This document shows positions 1 through 7,401 of a stretch of 26,459 nt of DNA, piece after piece. The DNA lies in NCBI GenBank assembly GCA_964533785.1, contig CAZHNG010000051.1, positions 1 through 26,459 on the forward strand. Reading direction: 5' to 3'. Position numbers and translations under genes: made by a program. The stretch's first letter is position 1, and each line of letters begins with the position of its first letter. Under the pieces are notes generated by a model. It saw only the letters and a program-made list of their open reading frames with translations. It was not told the origin of the DNA and searched no databases. This DNA is from JANQRV01 sp964533785 (lineage in GTDB: Bacteria > Bacteroidota > Bacteroidia > Chitinophagales > Saprospiraceae).

Positions 1-239
1 AAGGAGCTGCGATTTACAATTGATTGCCAATTAGTTAGCACGTGCGAAACTTAAGTTACTTGATGCAAAACCGCAGTGAAAACTCCTCCATATAAAGCTT
101 GTGAAATTTCACTTGCAGTTTGGTTCAAAAAGTGGACTAATTTCTGTTCGTTTCGATGTAAGTATCTTGTTGGGAAGTTCTCTTTTCTAATAGTAGAATG
201 TAGGATGGACATAGCATCCACCCTTCATTTTTGCAAAGT

Positions 240-743
240 TTAGATCAGGCAGGTATGAGCATTGTAGATGGAAATAATATAGTAGGTTGTACTATTTCCA
301 TTCGTCCTTTCACCGGTAATAAAATACCCATACCTTTCTTTTGAAACTTTCACATTTGACAATTGGAATTCGGAGTTCCAATCACGGAGTTCTATGTTTA
401 CGGATACTTGGCTGCCATTCAGGTTAACCTCAAGCATTTGAGTGTCCTTGTCGCCCTGTAACCATTGCCGGTCGCTAAAATGAATGTTAAAACCAGCTCT
501 CATTTTACCGGTAGTGTTTCTGTATCCGGAAAATTCACTCTGCCCGTGAAAAGAATAGGCGTATAAACCTCCGGTATTGCGCGTACGGACCGTTTGTCCG
601 GTTAAACTGACATCAAGACATTGGCCTGACTTCAGGATGCCCTGGATCTCTTGTACAATGGAGGAATTGGACTGTGCCGATAGTCCGTCATAGCTGTTGA
701 TGAACATAAAGATGGCTAGCAAAAAAATTGAAATTGATCTCAT
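240..743 (-). CDS. Small secreted protein of unknown function
   Basis: A 167-residue protein that I do not recognise. The N-terminus is a clear Sec signal peptide (hydrophobic residues about 5-17, likely cut after LSA near residue 23), so the mature protein is exported. The rest is polar and rich in Asn, Ser, Gly and Tyr, with alternating hydrophobic residues that suggest a small beta-rich domain. Two cysteines (near residue 42 and four residues from the end) could form a disulfide. The ATG at 741-743 directly precedes the signal peptide, which fixes the start. It lies downstream of the repeat lipoprotein on the same strand but is separated from it by a hairpin. A weak 5-bp hairpin (203-219) follows the stop. 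Function cannot be inferred. Confidence 0.6.
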   Translation of the reverse strand: MRSISIFLLAIFMFINSYDGLSAQSNSSIVQEIQGILKSGQCLDVSLTGQTVRTRNTGGLYAYSFHGQSEFSGYRNTTGKMRAGFNIHFSDRQWLQGDKDTQMLEVNLNGSQVSVNIELRDWNSEFQLSNVKVSKERYGYFITGERTNGNSTTYYIISIYNAHTCLI

Positions 744-783
744 TTTTTGTTGAAGTTTTAATGAAGAAATTGATTTTCGGATT

Positions 784-815
784 ATTAGGATTGCTTTTTA
801 AATGGTAATCCTAAT
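784..815 (-). terminator. Hairpin downstream of the repeat lipoprotein gene
   Basis: ATTAGGATT (784-792) and AATCCTAAT (807-815) form a perfect 9-bp inverted repeat around a 14-base loop. It starts about 30 bases after the stop of the lipoprotein gene and precedes the next minus-strand start. There is no strong U tract, so it may be a terminator or only an RNA 3'-end stabiliser. Confidence 0.45.
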
Positions 816-845
816 CTCCTCTCATTTGGTTTTATGAGGTGTATA

Positions 846-2021
846 TTACTCAAAATGCATGGTAAATATGGGGTTATAAAGATCGTAGTCAAGGTTGAAG
901 TAGGATTCCCAACGCCAGTTACCCATTTCATCTATGTTGCCAATGTAGAATTTGCTGGATTGAGGCTCTCCCCCTCTGAAGTTAGCAATAAACTTCCCGC
1001 CCTGTAGTTGGGTCAGGTTGTGGAATTGCCAGCTACTACTATCATAGTATTTTCGGAGTTCAACACTATTTCTTTTTTTGACGACATAAATGTAATTGTC
1101 TCTTCTATGGGAACTATAGCCCATGAAGCCTTGACCGTAATCGAAGCAGCATACGCCGTTTTCCACCTTGGATTGCCGGCCCAACGGTAAGATGTGGGTG
1201 AATCCGGTACGGATCTTTGTTTTTTTCAAAATCTTCCAGCTTCCATTGCTGCCAACTTGAACTACATGCAGTTTACCACTTTCTTGGTTGTAGGTCAGTA
1301 CTTTATTGTTACCCAAATGCACGATGTGGGTCCAGTCAGTCCACCAGAAGAAGTTGAGATACCGGAAGGCACCTCCGGCAGTAATATACCCGATGTAAAC
1401 AGCATTATTTGCCCGGGAATAAAAGAGAAACATCCTATCTTCCAAAGACACCAGATCCGTCCAATAATCTACCCAGGTATAGTTTTGGTGTTCACGGCGG
1501 TAACCATAGCGATCAATGGAACCGACCTGCACTTTGCCCTCTCTGCTGTAAGCCAGGTACATGCCCCGGTTATCGGCTACGGTATTTTTTTCTTTCAACC
1601 CGATCATATTATCCCAATAGGTGGAGCCAAGTTGGTTAGTACGTATAATGCCGCCCAAGGCTTTTTCACCATCTCTGCAAATTGTACGGTTTTGCACGAT
1701 CAATTGGTTTCTCAACCGTCCGTAAAAAACGGGATAGTCATAGTGAGGTGAACAACTAGATCTTAATTCTACCTGATTTTTTGCAATCTCTACGGGCATT
1801 TTGAGCTGGCTATTGGGATAATCGTCCGATATCGCCAAAGGTTCAAAAGGAGCCTCATCCGGATCTACTGAACGGTTTTCGTCCTGCAATGCCGGATCGG
1901 GCAGTGCGGTAACTTCCGCTGGCTGATCGATGCTTGTCTCAATATCCAGTAAGCCTTCTTCTTTACAGCCTGATAATAGGAAAGCGGCCGTAATGACTAT
2001 CAGTAATAATGTGTTTTTCAT
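846..2021 (-). CDS. Lipoprotein with repeated beta-propeller-like modules
   Basis: A 391-residue lipoprotein read from the ATG at 2019-2021; the frame extends further upstream only through a TTG. The signal peptide is MKNTLLL... with lipobox LLSGC, placing the lipid anchor on the Cys after residue 18. An acidic, Pro-rich linker follows. From about residue 150 the protein is built of roughly 45-residue repeats: a Y-S-R/Y-N-Q turn, a V-x-(I/V)-G strand, a G-rich turn, an aromatic patch (YTW, FFW), a W/G-x-D/F-W/T step and a hydrophobic strand ending HL/SL/PL. At least three units are clear and two more are degenerate, the pattern of a small beta-propeller such as tachylectin-like or sialidase-like folds. 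The role is probably a surface or periplasmic binding protein; no catalytic motif is visible. Confidence 0.7.
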   Translation of the reverse strand: MKNTLLLIVITAAFLLSGCKEEGLLDIETSIDQPAEVTALPDPALQDENRSVDPDEAPFEPLAISDDYPNSQLKMPVEIAKNQVELRSSCSPHYDYPVFYGRLRNQLIVQNRTICRDGEKALGGIIRTNQLGSTYWDNMIGLKEKNTVADNRGMYLAYSREGKVQVGSIDRYGYRREHQNYTWVDYWTDLVSLEDRMFLFYSRANNAVYIGYITAGGAFRYLNFFWWTDWTHIVHLGNNKVLTYNQESGKLHVVQVGSNGSWKILKKTKIRTGFTHILPLGRQSKVENGVCCFDYGQGFMGYSSHRRDNYIYVVKKRNSVELRKYYDSSSWQFHNLTQLQGGKFIANFRGGEPQSSKFYIGNIDEMGNWRWESYFNLDYDLYNPIFTMHFE

Positions 2022-2246
2022 GATGTTGGTGAATTTTGAAGTGAGTAAATTCAATTAAAATCTTTGATTCGCCTATTTATTCGTAGAGGATTAAAATGTG
2101 AACAGGATGAGAGCATTTTTTTGAAAATTTCCGAGGTCAAGTTGCCAATGGTTAAGGTTTAGGAAGGAATTCTTTTCTTGACGTACGGTCGGAGGCTGGA
2201 AAGTATGGGAGGTTGTACCAAAAGTAAGCCTTAAAAAACAATTGGG

Positions 2247-2585
2247 CTAATTGTAAAACTTGACACTCCCCACTTTATTTACTCCCCAATCTGTCATTTG
2301 GGTAGGGACAAAGAAAGCGTTGTGATTATTCATATCTTCCAACTCCAGGTTGGCGTCTGGTTCGATGTGTTCGATTTCGGCAAGCAAGCTCAATTTGTGC
2401 ATCTGTTCGTCAGAAAGGCGTGCGGAAAACCCTTTAAAAGAAGATACGTAAACATCGTCGATGTCCTCAGAGGCAAGGGCTATCCCATTTTTCGCAAGAA
2501 ACGCTTGTACTTCTCCCCTGAATAATTCTTCATCCCTCTCGTAAAATGCTTTCTGTTCTATACTCGTTAATCATTTGATAATCAT
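2247..2585 (-). pseudogene. Decayed inhibitor-I9 propeptide of a subtilisin-like protease
   Basis: On the minus strand a reading frame with no usable start encodes an I9-like propeptide. It contains a ...VYVSSFKGFSARLSDEQ... stretch, then the hydrophobic/acidic core LLAEIEHIEPD, then TQMTDWGVNKVGS, which is the usual junction leading into a subtilisin catalytic domain (consensus about WG-x-x-x-(I/V)-G). It ends at a TAG (2247-2249) just where the catalytic domain should begin, and none follows. Upstream, an ATG at 2583-2585 is in frame but reaches a TGA after four codons; another ATG is one frame off. It is therefore a remnant, lying just downstream of an intact S8 protease gene on the same strand. 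After the TAG the same frame stays open for about 50 codons without subtilisin features. The family call comes from motif reading only. Confidence 0.6.
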
Positions 2586-2642
2586 GACCAAATCGAATTA
2601 TTGAAATTTACCACCTAATTACGGAATGCAAGTGTAATCACC

Positions 2643-5600
2643 CTAAAAATTTGCGGGGTTTTCCGTCATCACTCCTAAATGATTGCGGTGGCGGATGACG
2701 ATATGTCCTTGTTTCCCTTTTAGTCCTCTGAATTTAACGCCCACATTCCCCAGCCGATCCAGCACCTGCCCGTCCTTACGCAGGAATCCGATCCGGTATT
2801 TACCTTCCAGCAGTTGGGAAGGATCAGCAGGATCGCGGATCTCCACTTTTACCCAATCAACCGCATCGGCGGGGATGGTATTGACCCGAATGACGCCATC
2901 GTAGGGATCTGTTTTTGGCAAGGTAAGATTGTTATTCATGTCAGACCCGTTGAAGGGCCCTTGCAGGAAAGCTTTGATCTTTACCGTAGTTTCGTCGTAA
3001 CAGTCGGTCGTAATGCCGACCACGGGCGCATTTTCGGCGCAGGCCAGCGCATTGGCTTCGTTCAGGATGCCACCGTTGCTGTTAATTTCGGGGATGCCCG
3101 GGTCCGCGGAACTGAGCAGACAGTCTTTCACTTGTTGAGCCGTCAGGTGTGGATAACGTGCCCGTATAATGGCGGCTACTCTTGCTACTGCGGGCGTGGA
3201 TAGGGAAGTGCCCACCAAAGAGGTGACGTTGCCTTCCAGGTCCAGCGTTTCTACGAAACCGGGAGCGACGAGATCCACGCTTTGCCCCCGGTTGGAATAC
3301 TCGGCGATGCTGCGGATACCAGTACCTTCTGCTTCATCGTAAGCGCCTACGGTGATCACATTGTCATTCGTAGTGGACAGGGTAGCGGGGTATTTGCTGA
3401 GTAGATCATTGTTCTTGCCTTCGTTGCCGGCGGAAGTAACGATCAAAACATCCTGGCAGGCGGCGTAATCGATGGCCCTTTGGAGAATGGCGGGAAACTC
3501 TCCGCTTTCGAAGCCCCAGCTCAGATTGAGGACTTTGGCGCCTTGTTCAATGGCATAGTACATTCCACAGACAGCTTTGAATAAGTCGCTTTTCCCATTT
3601 TCGTAAAACTTGACATTGAGCAAGTCGAGCTGCAAGTCGGATGGAAAACCATTGATCAACTGCCCGTTAACGGCGTGGCCGTGCCCGTCGAGGTCATCGG
3701 GATCGCCATCGTTGTTGATGTAGTCATATCCTACGTCGCCGGGCGCCTGATTCGGAGTGCAAATGATTCGGCTGAAATCAGGACTCCAAAGGACATTTTG
3801 GAAGTTGGGATCGTCTTTTTCGATGCCGGAATCCATGATGGCGGTGGTGATGCCACCAATGGTGTTTTGGGGAGTGTAGGGGGTGTAGGGGGCTTTTTGA
3901 GTACCAATGGTGTCTGCGAGTACTAAAACATCTGTAATTGGTATGTTTTCCCCAGGACTAAATAATCGTTTTATTATAATATTAGAAAATAAAGACCAGG
4001 TGATAATTATATTCCCAGCACTGTTTAACGCAATACTTGGATTTCCAACATTTGGTTCGTCAGCAATAAATTGAAGCGTGTTACCGATTGGATTACCGTT
4101 TCGGTTATAATACTTGACGAATATTTCATCTTGATTTCTTGCCCAGACAATTGCAAAATCACCATCTTTATCCATTGATACATCTGATCCACCAAGGGAT
4201 GAAGTATTTACAACCAAAAATTCAGATCCAATCGGGTTGTCTTGATTGTCGTACCTTCTAGCAAAAAGATTTTCTCCTGAATTCCAAGTAATTACATAAT
4301 CGCCATTTTGGTTTCTATCAATTTGGGGTTCACTTTCTGATTCAAGTGAAGTTACATTAACTTGTATAATTGGACCTTTAGGCGTTCCGTCGGCATTGTA
4401 TGAACGCTTATAGATCCCGTCACTTGGTTCTTCAATATAGCTTGTCCAAACAATTACAAAATCACCATTTTCTCTAAGGAAGACATTAGGGTTTGAAATA
4501 AATCCATCTATGTTCCCACTTTGGACTAATAAACCATCACTAGCATATTTTTTCCATACGATGGATTCATCATCGTACACTAAAATGTGACTTCCATCAT
4601 CTAATAATGAAACAACAGGATTACGAATTGCGTTGTCAATCGAATCTTGACTTATGAGGTTTCCATTTTTATCAAACCTTTTTCGATAAAGTGGGGATGT
4701 TAATGTCGCATTATTGTTATTATCAACATATATATTGATATCGGTCCAAACTACTATGAACTCATTATTTTCGTTTAGATCAATACCGGGAAATGCTTGA
4801 GGAGAGGTAGCTACGGGATCTATTAGAAACTCTGCTCCTGATGGCCGCCCTTCTTTGTTAAATTGGCGTGCGTAAATTTCCTTAATACCAGGACCAATAT
4901 TAGAATTTACATCGACTCCAACCACAATATAATTACCTTGTTCATTCATAGCCACTGAGGAACGAGGTGACGGTGAATTTATTAGATTGAAGGCAGGCAT
5001 ATTTCTTAGCGTATCCAACAAAGGCACAATTTGCAACTCATAATTATAATTCGTCGTATCCTGGTTCCCCGATCCGGAATTAGCGACTTTCTTGCGTTTT
5101 ACTTCCGTATCGATGGGATTGAGGGATTTCCAGAGTTCCAGGGGGGTATTGGCACAGTCGCAAGTTTCGAATGACGTTACGCCGGCAGCTACCCTTTCTG
5201 CCACTACTTCCTGGGCGGTAGTTCCTTCCTCGAACTGTACGATGAACTCATTGGCCTGCCTTTGTCCGGTGCCGGGTTCACTGTTGTCCGGTGGGGCGAT
5301 AAAATCGCAGAGCTGCCATTCGGCGGGATCGGCGGATAGTCGGTGAGCGGAAATTTCGCTCAACCCAATGCCCGTTTCGTTAACGGCTACGTTCAAACTA
5401 TCCCACAGCCGAATGTATACTTCCGAACCCGGCGTTTGATTTTCCAATACCAGCACGTAGGGTGGCTCGGAAAGGTAGGCGCAGCCAACCGTATCATCCG
5501 CAGTAGCGGGGCAGGCGGCGGAATAGGCCTCTGCAAATAAGCGTACATCCGTAGCCGAATCACGGCGGATCAATAGATTACCGGTGCTTGGAACGGTTGC

Positions 5601-7124
5601 TTTGAACCACACGTCATTGCCGGCGTAAGAGGTGTCGCAAACCCCGAAAGGCGCTACGGCGGAGGTGGTGGCATTGGCCAGGTACACCAAACGGGAATCC
5701 CGGTCGCAAGGTTCCCGATTGATCGGTAGTTCGATGGCATCGGGGCATTCAAAGTTTTCGGAACAAAGCCCGTTCTCGCCGATGCAGAATAAGTCGAAAT
5801 CTCCCTCATTCGGTAAGCCGGGGTTGTTGCTGAAGTCAACGGTAATGCTTGGATCACAGAGGTTGAGCAAATCAGAGGGAAAACAGCCGCTCAGGTTATT
5901 ATCTTGTAACTCGAGTAATGCTAATTTGCTGAGGTTACCCATCATGGGCGGGATAGCGCCCGTGAAGCTGTTTTGGGCGAGTTGTATTTCTATCAGGCTA
6001 TCAAGGATCCCCAGTTCTACAGGGAGGGGGCCTGCGAAATTATTCCCGGTTAAATTTAAACGCCTCAGCTCTGACATGTTACTGATCTCGGATGGTATCT
6101 GCCCGGAGAGATCATTATTGGCCAGGTTAAAGTTGTTCATTTTGGTAAGTTGCTGCCAGATCGATATGGGAATTTCTCCAGTAAGTGCATTGTCGTCTAA
6201 ACGTAGTTCATCAATATTGGTGGCATTGGCAAGCGCCGGGGGGATAGGTCCCGACAGTTGATTGCCGTATAAAAAAAGCAAATTTAGGCTAGGTAGATTA
6301 CCCAGTTCAGCGGGAATAGAGCCAGTGATCCCATTATTTCTAATGGTTAAATTACCTAAACTGGTCATATTGCCAATTTGGGGAGGAATCGTTCCGGTAA
6401 GATTTGTATTGCCAAAAATATCGAGTACTTTCAAGTTGCTTAGAGTGGTAATTTCTACGGGGATCTCTCCGGTAAAATCAGCCCGCAATCGCAGTCTTTC
6501 TAGATTTGTGAGATTCCCAATTTCAGGGGGAATAGGCCCGGTGAGACCTAAAATTGAGTTCAAATTCAGAATCGTTAGTTCACTTAAATTACCGATACTG
6601 CTGGGTAATTTCGAATTTTGAAAAGTTACCGCAGCAAGGGCGAAAAACTCTAAATCGAGTAAGTTACCAATGGCGTTCGGAATGGTATCAAATCCTGCAG
6701 AAAATATTTCAAGAGTGTCCAGATCCATCAGATCGCCAAATGAGGGCGGTATTTCCCCTTCGATATTATTATTAAAAGGATCCCCATTTTCGTCACGCGT
6801 TCGGAAGGATTGTACGCAACCATTAGCATCCAAGCGGATGCCCCACCAATTGTCCATCGGTTCATTTTCATAATCCCAGGGAATGATCCAGGGGCCATCT
6901 TCCTGAGCAGATAGATAAAATTGAAGGAGGGCCAGAGAGTCCCTCATCCGACAGGGCATGCAAAGGACATCCTCGTATGCAACCGTACGAGCTTCATTTT
7001 GGTCTAGGACAGAGAACATTACAGAAGTATTGATTTGAGGATAAAGGCTCTCGGGTGTTTCGGAAGAGAAGCCAAGGAGTCCGAATAAAACTTTAAACGT
7101 CAAAATAGAAAAGGTGGCAAACAT
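2643..7124 (-). CDS. Giant exported LRR-propeller-subtilisin (peptidase S8) protein
   Basis: A 1493-residue mosaic. In order: an N-terminal hydrophobic export signal (about 1-20); a Cys/Trp-rich cap (about 50-110) with the ALLQF...W...WWGI layout of plant LRR N-caps; about 13 plant-type leucine-rich repeats (110-440, IPxxxGNLxxLxxLxLxxN); a Cys-containing beta-sandwich-like region (455-600); an I9-like propeptide segment starting EFIVQFEEGT (about 625-700); seven roughly 45-residue repeats with a G(N/D)(F/Y)(V/I)IVW strand (720-1055); then an S8 domain with Asp1098 (IMDSG), His1148 (DGHGH, where GHGT is usual), oxyanion Asn1234 (SAGNEG) and Ser1307 (GTSLSTP). The catalytic set is complete, so it is probably active outside the cytoplasm. 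The tail (1370-1493) ends abruptly at HRNHLGVMTENPANF with no evident type IX sorting domain. It is transcribed divergently from the CHAT gene. Confidence 0.85.
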   Translation of the reverse strand: MFATFSILTFKVLFGLLGFSSETPESLYPQINTSVMFSVLDQNEARTVAYEDVLCMPCRMRDSLALLQFYLSAQEDGPWIIPWDYENEPMDNWWGIRLDANGCVQSFRTRDENGDPFNNNIEGEIPPSFGDLMDLDTLEIFSAGFDTIPNAIGNLLDLEFFALAAVTFQNSKLPSSIGNLSELTILNLNSILGLTGPIPPEIGNLTNLERLRLRADFTGEIPVEITTLSNLKVLDIFGNTNLTGTIPPQIGNMTSLGNLTIRNNGITGSIPAELGNLPSLNLLFLYGNQLSGPIPPALANATNIDELRLDDNALTGEIPISIWQQLTKMNNFNLANNDLSGQIPSEISNMSELRRLNLTGNNFAGPLPVELGILDSLIEIQLAQNSFTGAIPPMMGNLSKLALLELQDNNLSGCFPSDLLNLCDPSITVDFSNNPGLPNEGDFDLFCIGENGLCSENFECPDAIELPINREPCDRDSRLVYLANATTSAVAPFGVCDTSYAGNDVWFKATVPSTGNLLIRRDSATDVRLFAEAYSAACPATADDTVGCAYLSEPPYVLVLENQTPGSEVYIRLWDSLNVAVNETGIGLSEISAHRLSADPAEWQLCDFIAPPDNSEPGTGQRQANEFIVQFEEGTTAQEVVAERVAAGVTSFETCDCANTPLELWKSLNPIDTEVKRKKVANSGSGNQDTTNYNYELQIVPLLDTLRNMPAFNLINSPSPRSSVAMNEQGNYIVVGVDVNSNIGPGIKEIYARQFNKEGRPSGAEFLIDPVATSPQAFPGIDLNENNEFIVVWTDINIYVDNNNNATLTSPLYRKRFDKNGNLISQDSIDNAIRNPVVSLLDDGSHILVYDDESIVWKKYASDGLLVQSGNIDGFISNPNVFLRENGDFVIVWTSYIEEPSDGIYKRSYNADGTPKGPIIQVNVTSLESESEPQIDRNQNGDYVITWNSGENLFARRYDNQDNPIGSEFLVVNTSSLGGSDVSMDKDGDFAIVWARNQDEIFVKYYNRNGNPIGNTLQFIADEPNVGNPSIALNSAGNIIITWSLFSNIIIKRLFSPGENIPITDVLVLADTIGTQKAPYTPYTPQNTIGGITTAIMDSGIEKDDPNFQNVLWSPDFSRIICTPNQAPGDVGYDYINNDGDPDDLDGHGHAVNGQLINGFPSDLQLDLLNVKFYENGKSDLFKAVCGMYYAIEQGAKVLNLSWGFESGEFPAILQRAIDYAACQDVLIVTSAGNEGKNNDLLSKYPATLSTTNDNVITVGAYDEAEGTGIRSIAEYSNRGQSVDLVAPGFVETLDLEGNVTSLVGTSLSTPAVARVAAIIRARYPHLTAQQVKDCLLSSADPGIPEINSNGGILNEANALACAENAPVVGITTDCYDETTVKIKAFLQGPFNGSDMNNNLTLPKTDPYDGVIRVNTIPADAVDWVKVEIRDPADPSQLLEGKYRIGFLRKDGQVLDRLGNVGVKFRGLKGKQGHIVIRHRNHLGVMTENPANF
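3935..5020 (-). other. AT-rich segment encoding a seven-fold repeat inside the protease gene
   Basis: Within the protease gene this block is clearly richer in A and T than the GC-richer DNA on both sides; compare 3960-4080 with 3240-3300. It encodes residues about 702-1063: seven repeats each starting with a hydrophobic strand (GNYIVVG, NEFIVVW, GSHILVY, GDFVIVW, GDYVITW, GDFAIVW, GNIIITW), followed by an aromatic/basic strand and a G-x-P-x-G turn. Seven units fit a seven-bladed beta-propeller. The composition shift coincides with the domain limits, which suggests the block was inserted between propeptide and catalytic domain. Confidence 0.65.
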
Positions 7125-7401
7125 GGTGGAATTGGATTTTTGTTTTTTTCAAGCGATACCAGTTCTATTGGGGTGTTATCTCAAAAAAGCAAAAAATTTT
7201 GTTTTCACCTGTTTATTTTCAACTTTAAAAAATGTGAACAACTGCGGTCGATTTTTTCGCGTGGGAAAATTCTAAAATGTAACCGGAAATGACTTATACT
7301 ATTCGTACAAATTTTTGTGCTATATGCTTACATTTTAACCAGATGAGCAATCCTGCTATCCATTTTATATCTTTACTGATGACAAAAATGCTTTTAGAGA
7401 G

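Noticed and set aside
2219..2226. Minus-strand TACTTTTG as promoter of the repeat lipoprotein
   Set aside because: It matches TAnnTTTG, but there is no -33 element and the leader would be about 200 bases, so chance is likely.
2091..2246. Open frame after the TAG of the I9 remnant as an extended protease gene
   Set aside because: About 50 codons without any subtilisin motif and no start; only noted as continuing open frame.
2298..2525. Plus-strand 75-codon frame as a gene
   Set aside because: It is antisense to the recognisable I9 propeptide remnant, which explains the open frame.
5632..6261. Long plus-strand frame opposite the LRR region
   Set aside because: It mirrors the regular LRR codons of the protease gene on the other strand and has no independent features.
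7368..7375. TATCTTTA as the CHAT gene promoter
   Set aside because: It misses the final G of the -7 consensus and has no TTTG at a suitable distance, so it was not listed.
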